Positions 1 to 7,908 of a stretch of 64,000 bases of DNA are shown here, piece by piece. Under the pieces are notes generated by a model. The model had not been told where the DNA came from. It made no database searches and worked only from the letters and a program-made list of their open reading frames with translations. Position 1 is the first letter of the stretch. Each line of letters begins with the position of its first letter. Source of the DNA: Streptococcus suis (GTDB taxonomy: Bacteria > Bacillota > Bacilli > Lactobacillales > Streptococcaceae); the NCBI GenBank assembly GCA_002831545.1, contig CP025095.1, positions 2,170,001 to 2,234,000 on the forward strand. The letters run 5' to 3'. Both the position numbers and the translations under genes were made by a program.

Positions 1-3000
1 AAGAAATCTTTTTTCCTTTTAGCTACAGTTAAGCTAAGAAGTGCGAGTCCCGCCAAAATTGGTAGCTTGGACTGATGTCCATTTGTTCTAGGTAAGATTG
101 AGGCCGATGATTTTTCAGATTCTACTTTCTGTCTCGAAACGGTAGTTGCTGAATATAAAGCCTCGTTATTAGTATTTCCCAATGTCAATTGGGTCGATAC
201 TTCGATAACTGGATACACTAGATTAGTTAGGTTACTTGAAGATTCAGTAACTGCTGATACTCCTTTGATTAGTGCAACAGGTGTTTCTATGACTGGCGGT
301 TCGACTTCTATTGGAGATGGCGGCGTTTCTTCGACTGGCGGTTCGACTTCTGTTGAAGTTGGCGGCGTTTCTTCGACTGGCCAATCGACTTCTGTTGATG
401 TTGGCGGTGTCTCTTCGACTGGCGGATCGACTTCTGTTGAAGATGACGGCGTTTCTTCGACTGACGGATCGACTTCTGTTGATGTTGGCGGTGTTTCTTC
501 GACTGGCGGTTCGACTTCTGTTGGAGATGACGGCGTTTCTTCGACTGGTGAGTCTACTTCTGTTGAAGATGGTGGCATTTCTTCGACTGGCGGTTCGACT
601 TCTGTTGGAGATGGCGGAGTTACTTCGACTGGCGGTTCGACTTCTGTTGATGTTGGCGGCGTTTCTTCGACTGGTGAGTCTACTTCTATATTGTCAACTT
701 TCGAGCTTGATTTCAAATTGACAACAATTTCATAAAAGGGACCATTATAATTCAAATCGCTACTAAAAATTGTAGTGAAACCTTGACTTACCTCAACAGA
801 TTCAAAATAATATGCCCTCTCATCAATACCATTACTTTCATCACGAATGACATTATCAATTGTGGAGTTCGCAACTCGACGACTCTCTTTAACTACTGAT
901 TCACCATCTTTAAATTGAATAGTATATAAGGCTTGCCTGATAGTTGAATTATCGTAGATCACACCTTCTGGTAGAAGTTTTTTCTCAATTTCAGGCAGAG
1001 GGTTATCCGATGTATTTACAACTAGTTGCTGGTATGAACGTATTACCTCTGTTTGAGTCCGATTTCCAACAGTAACTGACCTTGAAGAGATTTGAGTCCC
1101 ACCAGCACCAAGTAAATCAAATGTTACACCATGTTCATTTTCATATGCTGAAATTGCCTCACGAATCACTTGTTTCATTGCTTCAAGGTCTTCACCATGG
1201 AAATTTGTGCGAATCAGTACTCGCCCACTTGATTTTTCAACAACCTCAATATCGGTTACTATTGTCGTTTCAACAACCGGATTTAAATTTTCTACATCAT
1301 TAGCCTGATTGACAACAATGGTTTTCGCAGGCAAACTATCAACAGTGGATAAGTAACTCGTATTGCCATAAATATCTGTCAGATATAAATATCTCAGATC
1401 ATATTGTCCTGGTAAATAAGAATAGTGAATTGTTTCAGATAAAGTCAGTCTTTTTCGATTTCCCTCCAATTGCTCAATATTCGTAATATTTTCGCCAAAT
1501 CGGAGTGTTCCTGACTCACTTTCAAATCCGAGATTAACAGATGTGATATTCGAATTATCTTCCACTAAAAGTACCACTTCAACTGTCTCACCTTGTTTAG
1601 CTTCATTTCGACTAGTTTCTAACTCAATAAACTTAGGTGCTGAAAAATCAGTAACGATATTAGGTGAGTTGATGATAGCCTGGGTAGCAATATTTTGAAT
1701 AATTTCAGGTTCTGAAAGGCTATTTGATGAACTTTCGTTTTTAGCATTCAAATATATAAAGTCCAAAGATAAGTCTGACTTAGGATAATCACTTGCTATT
1801 GGTACCGTAACATCAAAGCGATACAGTCCGTCTGCAATCTTGATTGGGTTATTACTCTCTCCTCTAAGCACATATTGACTAGACAGTTTTTTATCAGATA
1901 GACCAAAGTAAATACGCTCCATTTCCTCTTCAGACGAAACCACAAAACTAGCAGTCAGTTTTTCTCCCGGCTGGTAAGACTCTTTATCAAATGTCAGGGA
2001 TTCCAATTTAGGAACAGGAATATACTGTAGAGTCAATACCGTATCACCTTCTACAAGTTCACCGTAAAGAGAAGGTTGGTTCTCATATGATAATCTATAA
2101 ATTTTTCCATCTTGCTCAATTGTCCGTACTTGATAATCATAGACATTGAAATTTGGATAGCTTTGAATTGGTTCAGATAAGCTCTCTGTTCCATCTGCAA
2201 AGACCGTCTTTTCACGATAATTAATTAATGTTTCTGGAACGGCTTCAACTGATTCTTTAAGAATTTGCCCTGACCTTGTTTGATACTGAACAATCACACG
2301 GCCCGTTTTCTTTTCGACCTGCTCTGTAGATACCAAATAAGGAGTGTAAGTATAGGTTACTTCCGTCAAACCAACTTTCAAAAGCCCTTGCTCTACACCG
2401 TCTACTTTAACCTTATAATACTGCCTACCATCCATACCATTCAGAAACAATGGAGCTTCACTACTAGTATCGTATGTAATCCCTGTCGCAACTGGTGCCT
2501 CCGAACCAAATGCTAACGTCGACACCACGCCTGAAATTCTCTTGTCTTCAGCTATGGCAGTCCCATTTTCAAGTTGATAATGAATCAAGACTGAACCTGA
2601 AGTAATACTATTAACCGTCATCGAAAGTGGTGCAAATGTATGTTCTGCCCATGTATTTTTCGAAGAATCGTAGTAAATAACATTATTGCCAATCTCATCT
2701 CCAAGATTTATATATTCTATATAATAAACATCACTTGGACGATTTTCTGGAATGGAGCCTGTTAATACTGAACGATATAAGCCATTTGCTAACTTTTCGA
2801 AATTGCTAGAAGAAAAGTAGAGACTCTGGGTTCCATCTGAAGATATTAATTTTGATGATACGTAAGTGAGATTACTCTCATCCTCTGAATCAATTGTTAG
2901 AGTTACGATCTCTCCCGCCTGGTACTCTGTTTTATCTAATGTATAAGAAACCAGTTTTGGTGCTGTACGGTCTTCCAATACCTCTGCTGCTCTATCTGTT

Positions 3001-3404
3001 GCTGGAGAGCTGGTCGATGAAATATTGGCCTCTAAATCCGTATTTGATTCTGGTTTAGTCGAAATTGACTCTCCGCTTACATTACTTGCTTCTACATCAG
3101 TTGAAGGAACAGCTCCTACTGTCGGAGAATTTGTACCTGTCGTGGTTTCAACCTCTGAAGTCCCCTCGTTTCCTACAATTTCGGTTGGTATTTCGACATC
3201 ATTTTCTGCAGTTAATATAAGAGTTTCTGAAGTATTTATGACTTGTTCAGAACTTGCTGTTGTGGGAGTATTCTCACTCACTTCATCAGCAAAGACAACA
3301 TCCGTGGTAGAAAACAGCAAACCTAGAGCCAGCACTCCTACTGCCCCATGGATTCCTTTTCTAATACTTCCAAAACCTTTGGATTCTTGACATTTCTTAA
3401 TCAT
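1..3404 (-). CDS. Cell-wall-anchored multidomain surface protein (3' end cut by window)
   Basis: The reading frame is open over 1134 codons and runs off the window just before its stop. The start is ATG with GGAGGGG a few bases upstream; a -10-like TATAAT lies at 3435-3440. Residues 1-41 form a YSIRK-type signal peptide (GFGSIRKG, hydrophobic core, end near VFADE). A Ser/Thr-rich linker runs to about 143. It is followed by repeated beta-rich extracellular modules opening with APKLVSYTLDK, VPKLESLTFDK and APKFIELETS, and two modules (SGSVLIHYQLENG, TGRVIVQYQTRSG) that resemble MucBP-type repeats. Residues about 905-1040 are a Pro-rich 14-aa repeat stalk. The C-terminus has the sorting motif LPRTN-G at about 1104, a hydrophobic stretch and the tail KRKKDF. 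It is probably an adhesin exported by Sec and attached by a sortase. The ligand is unknown and the MucBP resemblance is by eye. Only a residue or so should be missing. Confidence 0.85.
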   Translation of the reverse strand, partial: MIKKCQESKGFGSIRKGIHGAVGVLALGLLFSTTDVVFADEVSENTPTTASSEQVINTSETLILTAENDVEIPTEIVGNEGTSEVETTTGTNSPTVGAVPSTDVEASNVSGESISTKPESNTDLEANISSTSSPATDRAAEVLEDRTAPKLVSYTLDKTEYQAGEIVTLTIDSEDESNLTYVSSKLISSDGTQSLYFSSSNFEKLANGLYRSVLTGSIPENRPSDVYYIEYINLGDEIGNNVIYYDSSKNTWAEHTFAPLSMTVNSITSGSVLIHYQLENGTAIAEDKRISGVVSTLAFGSEAPVATGITYDTSSEAPLFLNGMDGRQYYKVKVDGVEQGLLKVGLTEVTYTYTPYLVSTEQVEKKTGRVIVQYQTRSGQILKESVEAVPETLINYREKTVFADGTESLSEPIQSYPNFNVYDYQVRTIEQDGKIYRLSYENQPSLYGELVEGDTVLTLQYIPVPKLESLTFDKESYQPGEKLTASFVVSSEEEMERIYFGLSDKKLSSQYVLRGESNNPIKIADGLYRFDVTVPIASDYPKSDLSLDFIYLNAKNESSSNSLSEPEIIQNIATQAIINSPNIVTDFSAPKFIELETSRNEAKQGETVEVVLLVEDNSNITSVNLGFESESGTLRFGENITNIEQLEGNRKRLTLSETIHYSYLPGQYDLRYLYLTDIYGNTSYLSTVDSLPAKTIVVNQANDVENLNPVVETTIVTDIEVVEKSSGRVLIRTNFHGEDLEAMKQVIREAISAYENEHGVTFDLLGAGGTQISSRSVTVGNRTQTEVIRSYQQLVVNTSDNPLPEIEKKLLPEGVIYDNSTIRQALYTIQFKDGESVVKESRRVANSTIDNVIRDESNGIDERAYYFESVEVSQGFTTIFSSDLNYNGPFYEIVVNLKSSSKVDNIEVDSPVEETPPTSTEVEPPVEVTPPSPTEVEPPVEEMPPSSTEVDSPVEETPSSPTEVEPPVEETPPTSTEVDPSVEETPSSSTEVDPPVEETPPTSTEVDWPVEETPPTSTEVEPPVEETPPSPIEVEPPVIETPVALIKGVSAVTESSSNLTNLVYPVIEVSTQLTLGNTNNEALYSATTVSRQKVESEKSSASILPRTNGHQSKLPILAGLALLSLTVAKRKKDF
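280..690 (-). repeat. 42-bp tandem repeats encoding a Pro-rich stalk
   Basis: About nine to ten imperfect copies of a 42-bp unit lie inside the surface-protein gene, each encoding 14 residues of the type STEVEPPVEETPPT with D/E, W and S variants. They sit between the folded modules and the sorting signal, where wall-spanning stalks are usual. Unit length is a multiple of three, so copy-number change would alter stalk length without breaking the frame. Confidence 0.9.
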
Positions 3405-3483
3405 ATACCCCTCCATTATTTGCTATTAATATACATTATATATCATTTGATCTCAATAATAAAGTATCCGTTTTTAATTTCTA

Positions 3484-3510
3484 ACAAAAAAACACCCAGA
3501 TTCTGAGTGT
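3484..3510 (-). terminator. Rho-independent terminator after the C26 hydrolase gene
   Basis: On the minus strand ACACTCAG / CTGGGTGT form an 8-bp stem (one G-U) with a 3-nt loop, followed by seven T. It lies 12 bp after the stop of the gene ending at 3522. Confidence 0.85.
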
Positions 3511-3521
3511 CCATGATGTGA

Positions 3522-4211
3522 CTAAAACACATCCACCAAATACTGAAACAAGTCTCGATGTTGCTTACAATCATTGTATAAAAATTCTGGATGCCATTGG
3601 ATACCAAACAAAGCTTGGTTCCCCCTACTTTCATAAGCTTCTATCGTACCATCTCTAGGATCCAAACCTGTCGCCACCAGTCCTGGAGCCAATTCTTTGA
3701 TTCGCTGATGATGGAAGGAATTAATAGGGCTCCCTTGGGCAAACAGTTGACCGATTCGGCTTTTAGGTTTCACTTGTAAACGATGGGATGTCCCCGCAAT
3801 ACCATCTTGCCAATGATGAGCCACCTCTTGTTCCAAGCTTCCGCCTAGAGCAACATTCAGCAACTGCATCCCTCGGCAGACTGCAAAAATTGGTTTTCCC
3901 TGACGAAGGGCTTCCTCAATCAAAGCCAGTTCAAATTCATCCCGCTCCAAGAGGTAGTCATCACTATCTATCAAACGTTTTTGGCCATACAAACTTGGAT
4001 CCACATGCTGACCACCTGACAAGATCAACTTGTCAATCATATCGATATAATCCTTGGCTAAGTCAGGAGTTCCCATAGGAATAACCATTGGCACACCACC
4101 TGCCTGACGAACGCTGTCTGCCAATTCACGCGCTACCGTTACATATACGCGACCAGATTTAGTTGGAAATTCTTGCTCATTTCCTGAAATTCCAATGATA
4201 ACTTTTCCCAT
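3522..4211 (-). CDS. Peptidase C26 family, gamma-glutamyl hydrolase/glutamine amidotransferase-like
   Basis: 229 aa, full length for the PuuD-like class I amidotransferase family, which hydrolyses gamma-glutamyl bonds in the cytoplasm. The nucleophile is Cys112 in FAVCRGMQ and the His/Glu pair is in IQWHPEF near residue 207. The glycine-rich LILSGGQHVDP segment is the oxyanion/substrate region typical of this family. AAGGAG-type ribosome binding site just upstream of ATG. It is the last gene on the minus strand after the peptide ABC transporter, separated from it by 84 bp, so co-transcription is possible. The true substrate (gamma-glutamyl-GABA, gamma-glutamyl peptides or other) cannot be read from sequence. 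Confidence 0.85.
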   Translation of the reverse strand: MGKVIIGISGNEQEFPTKSGRVYVTVARELADSVRQAGGVPMVIPMGTPDLAKDYIDMIDKLILSGGQHVDPSLYGQKRLIDSDDYLLERDEFELALIEEALRQGKPIFAVCRGMQLLNVALGGSLEQEVAHHWQDGIAGTSHRLQVKPKSRIGQLFAQGSPINSFHHQRIKELAPGLVATGLDPRDGTIEAYESRGNQALFGIQWHPEFLYNDCKQHRDLFQYLVDVF

Positions 4212-4295
4212 AAGAAACTCCTTTCTGTGATTTTATATATTGTAACATGTCTAACTAAGCCAGTCTAATATAGAAGTTTTATGGGCTGATAAAAA

Positions 4296-5177
4296 TTATT
4301 TATCAGTTACCTTTAGTACAAAATGTTCCTTGTCTACCTGTGACCATTTACCTGTCGTTACAAAATCCTTTATAAGCCCAGTTTGAGATAGCTCTTGCAA
4401 CTGAGCCCGTGCCTCCAGCGGATCAAGGCTCAGATTGGATTGCAAGAGGTAGCGGGTATAGGGATGTTGGGGATTTTGAAAAATATCCTGTGCTGGACCA
4501 ATTTCAACCAAGCTTCCCTTGTACATAACCGCAATACGATCTGCGAATTGGTGCACCAAGTTTAAATCATGAGAAATGAAGAGATAGGTCAGTCCTAAAT
4601 CCTCTTGCAACTGGTTCAACAAATCCAGTATGGTCGCCTGTATCGACACATCAAGAGCCGAAGTAGGTTCATCACAGACAATAAATTGGGGATGAGAAAC
4701 GACTGCACGAGCGATGCCAATTCGCTGGCGTTGCCCACCACTAAAAGATTTAGGGCGTTTGTGTACATCATCCCCCAGAATTCCCACCCTTTCCAGCATA
4801 GCTAGAGCCTTCTCTTCCGCCTCCTTCTTAGGAAGTGAGTAGAGAGGTTCTTTGACCAGTTCTAAGGCCGACAGGTAGGGATTGAGAGAAGAATAGGGGT
4901 CTTGATAAATCACTTGCAGGGCTTGATTATTTAATTCTTCTGATGTCAAACCTGGAAAATCAACTCGGCCTTGACTAGCCTTTTCCAAACCTAAGACAAT
5001 TTTAGAAAGAGTTGATTTGCCACTGCCAGATTCACCAACCAGACCAAGTGTCTCACCTTTATAAATAGATACATTTACACCGTTCAAAGCATCGACACGT
5101 TGCTCTTGCCCAAACCAATTCTTCTTAGAGTAAGTTTTGCTCACATCCGAAACCTGTACTAGAACTTCCTTATCCAT
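4296..5177 (-). CDS. Oligopeptide ABC transporter ATP-binding protein (OppF-like)
   Basis: 293 aa ABC ATPase on the inner face of the membrane, powering peptide import with its OppD-like partner. Walker A GESGSGKST at 48-56, signature SFSGGQRQRIGIARA, Walker B IVCDEPTSALD and an H-loop in FISHDLNL are all present. The C-terminal stretch (GPAQDIFQNPQHPYTRYLL) is the oligopeptide-transporter extension found in OppD/OppF subunits. It overlaps the upstream oppD-like gene by 8 bp, showing translational coupling. A weak stem including the stop codon (4279-4303) has no clear T-run, so I do not call a terminator. Confidence 0.93.
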   Translation of the reverse strand: MDKEVLVQVSDVSKTYSKKNWFGQEQRVDALNGVNVSIYKGETLGLVGESGSGKSTLSKIVLGLEKASQGRVDFPGLTSEELNNQALQVIYQDPYSSLNPYLSALELVKEPLYSLPKKEAEEKALAMLERVGILGDDVHKRPKSFSGGQRQRIGIARAVVSHPQFIVCDEPTSALDVSIQATILDLLNQLQEDLGLTYLFISHDLNLVHQFADRIAVMYKGSLVEIGPAQDIFQNPQHPYTRYLLQSNLSLDPLEARAQLQELSQTGLIKDFVTTGKWSQVDKEHFVLKVTDK

Positions 5178-6030
5178 TCTTCTCCTCCTTTCTAACCCAA
5201 TGTCCTGGACTAACTTGAATCAACTGACTATCTTCGGAGTCGGCTAAAACCGCTCCAAGACTGGCTTCCAAACGAGCTGCTCTTAATAGAGACTGGGTAT
5301 ATGCGTGTAAGGGTTGTGAAAAGATAGAATCAACCGTTCCGTGTTCCACAACCAATCCATTCCTCATGACATAAACCAAGTCGCAGATTCCAGCAATAAC
5401 ACTGAAATCATGACTCACTATCACAACTGTCAACCCCAACTGTTCCTGTAATTCTTTGAGCAAGGCCAAGATTTGAGCCTGAATGGTTACATCTAATGCT
5501 GTTGTTGGCTCGTCTGCAATGAGCATATCTGGCTTGGTCAACAAGGCCATGGCAATCATGATCCTTTGACGCATACCTCCTGAAAATTCAAAAGGAAACT
5601 GCTTGAGACGTAATTCTGGATCAGGAATTCCCACCTTTTCCAACATTTCATGGATAGTTCTATCCCGTTCTTCCTTGGTTAACTTAGGTTGAAAACGTCT
5701 TAAAACTTCCTGCAAATGATATCCTACTGTCCGCAAGGGATTAAGAGAGGTCATTGGATCTTGAAAAATCATCGATAAGGAAAGTAGCTTTGGATTACGT
5801 ACTTGCTTTCCATCCAATTCAAATCGATCATAGCTTGCTTCCAAACCTTTTGGTAAAATCCCCATCAGAGACTTCATCGACAAGCTCTTACCCGAACCAG
5901 ATTCTCCAACAATTCCAACAATTTTTCCTTTGGGAATAGACAGGTCAATCCCCTTCACCAGTATCGATTGTCCATTTCTCTTTTTGTTGACAATGGTGAG
6001 GTTACTTATTTCGACTAGCTGTTTTGACAT
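5170..6030 (-). CDS. Oligopeptide ABC transporter ATP-binding protein (OppD-like)
   Basis: 286 aa ABC ATPase paired with the OppF-like subunit. Walker A GESGSGKS at 42-49, signature FSGGMRQRIMIAMAL, Walker B MLIADEPTTALD and switch His in IVSHDFSV. The C-terminal HAYTQSLL region marks the peptide/nickel transporter subfamily. It is slightly shorter than classical OppD (about 340-350 aa) but domains are complete. The start shares bases with the stop of the OppC-like gene (TAATG). Confidence 0.92.
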   Translation of the reverse strand: MSKQLVEISNLTIVNKKRNGQSILVKGIDLSIPKGKIVGIVGESGSGKSLSMKSLMGILPKGLEASYDRFELDGKQVRNPKLLSLSMIFQDPMTSLNPLRTVGYHLQEVLRRFQPKLTKEERDRTIHEMLEKVGIPDPELRLKQFPFEFSGGMRQRIMIAMALLTKPDMLIADEPTTALDVTIQAQILALLKELQEQLGLTVVIVSHDFSVIAGICDLVYVMRNGLVVEHGTVDSIFSQPLHAYTQSLLRAARLEASLGAVLADSEDSQLIQVSPGHWVRKEEKNG

Positions 6031-6860
6031 TAGTAGACCTCTCTTTCAAGGCAATCCCGTATCAGATCACCGATATTGTTAAATGAATAAATGGTCAATA
6101 GGATAAAAAGTCCAGGCAATATTGCCATATGAGGAGCACTCTGCAAGGTAGACTGGGCATTTTGCAAGAGACTTCCCCAGGAGGCTAGAGGTTGTTGAAT
6201 CCCCATTCCTAAGAAGCTGAGGGCTGATTCCGTCATAATAGCAGATGAAATACTAGTTGAAGCGGTCACAATCAAAGTCGGAAGGATTGCTGGAAAGATA
6301 TGCCGCCAGACAATCACTGGTTTCTTTAATCCAATAAAGGCAGCATACCCAACATAATCCGCCACTTTGGCTTTCAACGTTTCAGCACGCAACATCCGAG
6401 CAATACTCATCCAAGAAAAACCACCTATTACAATGATAATCGTAGTCAATCCTGGTTTCAGAAAGACGCTGAGGACGATAACTAAAACCAACCAAGGTAT
6501 GGATGATAGCACATCGACAAACCGCATAATAGCATTATCCCATTTTCCTCCAAGATAGCCTGCTGTAATACCGACAAGACTTCCAATCGTAACAGATGCA
6601 GTCATTGCCAATAAACCAACTAAGAGTGAGATGCGACCACCATAAATCACTCGAATGAAGTAATCACGTCCTACCTGATCTGTACCAAACCAATGCGCTG
6701 CACTAGGCCCCTGGTTCATCTGACTTACATTGGTCACATTGGGGTCTATCGGTATCAGTGGTGCAATCAAGGATAGAAATAGTAGAAAAAGAATAAACAA
6801 AATCGAGAATAAATAGAGTGGCGAACTCTTTATAGTTTCCTTTAATTGCTTCATAATCAT
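6030..6860 (-). CDS. Oligopeptide ABC transporter permease (OppC-like)
   Basis: About 276 aa polytopic permease. It has an N-terminal OppC-type TM segment, the extracytoplasmic FGTDQVGRDYF motif typical of OppC/DppC, and the cytoplasmic EAA-like loop (EALSFLGMGIQQPLASWGS). I place the start at the ATG 9 nt after GGAGG, giving an ATGA overlap with the OppB-like gene; an upstream in-frame ATG would begin inside the ribosome binding site region and adds only seven residues. Confidence 0.9.
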   Translation of the reverse strand: MIMKQLKETIKSSPLYLFSILFILFLLFLSLIAPLIPIDPNVTNVSQMNQGPSAAHWFGTDQVGRDYFIRVIYGGRISLLVGLLAMTASVTIGSLVGITAGYLGGKWDNAIMRFVDVLSSIPWLVLVIVLSVFLKPGLTTIIIVIGGFSWMSIARMLRAETLKAKVADYVGYAAFIGLKKPVIVWRHIFPAILPTLIVTASTSISSAIMTESALSFLGMGIQQPLASWGSLLQNAQSTLQSAPHMAILPGLFILLTIYSFNNIGDLIRDCLEREVY

Positions 6861-7819
6861 TGACTTTCTCCTCCTTTCCAAATACGCGGATCCACCACAG
6901 CATAGAGAATATCTGATAAGAGATTCCCTAGAATAACTAAGGTCGCAGACAAAAGCATGACTGCCATAATCACTGGATAGTCCAAACTCTTAGTAGCTGC
7001 TGTCAAATAAGGACCAACTCCCGGCCATGCAAAAATGGTTTCTGTAATGATAGCACCTGTTACCAGCATCGGCAAGGCCATCCCAATTTGAGTCACAATA
7101 GGAATCAAAACATTGCGGGCCACATGTTTCCCAAATATCTCAAATCGGCTGGCTTTGAAAGCCTCTTGAACGGTCACATAATCTTTCTCAACTTCTACAA
7201 TTGCTGAGGCTCGGATAAATCGAATCAATTCTGGTAGGAATGCCATTGTCAAGGTCACATAGGGTAAGGTAAAATGTGCCAGAAAATCAAGAAGGTTTCC
7301 TTCTTTTCCCAAGGTATGCATCCCAATAAATGGGAAAACCTGCCATTTATATCCAAAAAAGTAAATTAAAATCATGGCAAACCAGAAGGTCGGGACTGCA
7401 ATTCCTACAGAAGCAAAGGCATCAATGAACTTGTCCACCCATTTACCCCTTTGGGACGCCGCAAGTAAACCCAGAATAATCGCTAGGATTAGGGCCGTCA
7501 CATATGCAGGCAAGACCAATGAAATGGTGTTGGGAATTTTTTCAGCCAAATCAATCCCAATCGAGTGTTGAGTCATCAGTGAAAAACCTAAATCTCCTGT
7601 CAACAATCCCTTAAGCCAAACAGCGTATTGAACGAGAAACGGTTGATCCAAACCATATTTTACCTTTAATAAATCAATTTGTTCTTGACTCATATTTGGC
7701 GTTGTCATCGAATCTATGACATCAAACGGTGCCAATTGAATCAATGAAAAGACAATAAAAGAAATCAGCAGCAAAAGAGGAATTGCCTGCAAGATTCTTT
7801 TTACAATATATCGAAACAT
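6857..7819 (-). CDS. Oligopeptide ABC transporter permease (OppB-like)
   Basis: 320 aa permease beginning MFRYIVKRILQAIPLL, the usual OppB/DppB N-terminus. It has six predicted TM segments and the family GLDQPF and TGAIITETIFAWPGVG motifs. A longer in-frame start 51 bp upstream exists, but GGAGG lies 5 nt before the ATG chosen here. First permease gene after the binding-protein gene, 89 bp downstream of its stop. Confidence 0.92.
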   Translation of the reverse strand: MFRYIVKRILQAIPLLLLISFIVFSLIQLAPFDVIDSMTTPNMSQEQIDLLKVKYGLDQPFLVQYAVWLKGLLTGDLGFSLMTQHSIGIDLAEKIPNTISLVLPAYVTALILAIILGLLAASQRGKWVDKFIDAFASVGIAVPTFWFAMILIYFFGYKWQVFPFIGMHTLGKEGNLLDFLAHFTLPYVTLTMAFLPELIRFIRASAIVEVEKDYVTVQEAFKASRFEIFGKHVARNVLIPIVTQIGMALPMLVTGAIITETIFAWPGVGPYLTAATKSLDYPVIMAVMLLSATLVILGNLLSDILYAVVDPRIWKGGESQ

Positions 7820-7837
7820 ATATCCTCCAAAAACACG

Positions 7838-7899
7838 AAAAAGAGGGGAGGAGTTTCCACTTTTTACCACTCCTTCTCCTCTTTGCTGGTCATACCAGC
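7838..7899 (-). other. Intercistronic hairpins between binding-protein and permease genes
   Basis: Two RNA hairpins could form on the minus strand between the lipoprotein stop and the OppB-like start. One is a short GCTGGT/ACCAGC stem (7885-7899). The other is a longer interrupted AAAGAGG...AGGAGT / ACTCCT...CCTCTTT stem (about 7840-7886) followed by a T-rich run. They resemble a leaky terminator or 3'-end stabiliser, which would raise binding protein over membrane subunits. Function is inference. Confidence 0.55.
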
Positions 7900-7908
7900 A
7901 TACAAAGA

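Noticed and set aside
280..690. CRISPR array
   Set aside because: The 42-bp units are contiguous with no spacers and stay in frame within a coding gene; no cas genes are present.
265..735. Plus-strand Ser/Gly/Thr repeat frames of 156 and 136 aa
   Set aside because: They are antisense shadows of the 42-bp Pro-rich repeat in the minus-strand surface protein and have no ribosome binding site.
4279..4303. Terminator after the OppF-like gene
   Set aside because: The stem CTGATAAA/TTTATCAG includes the stop codon and no T-run follows.
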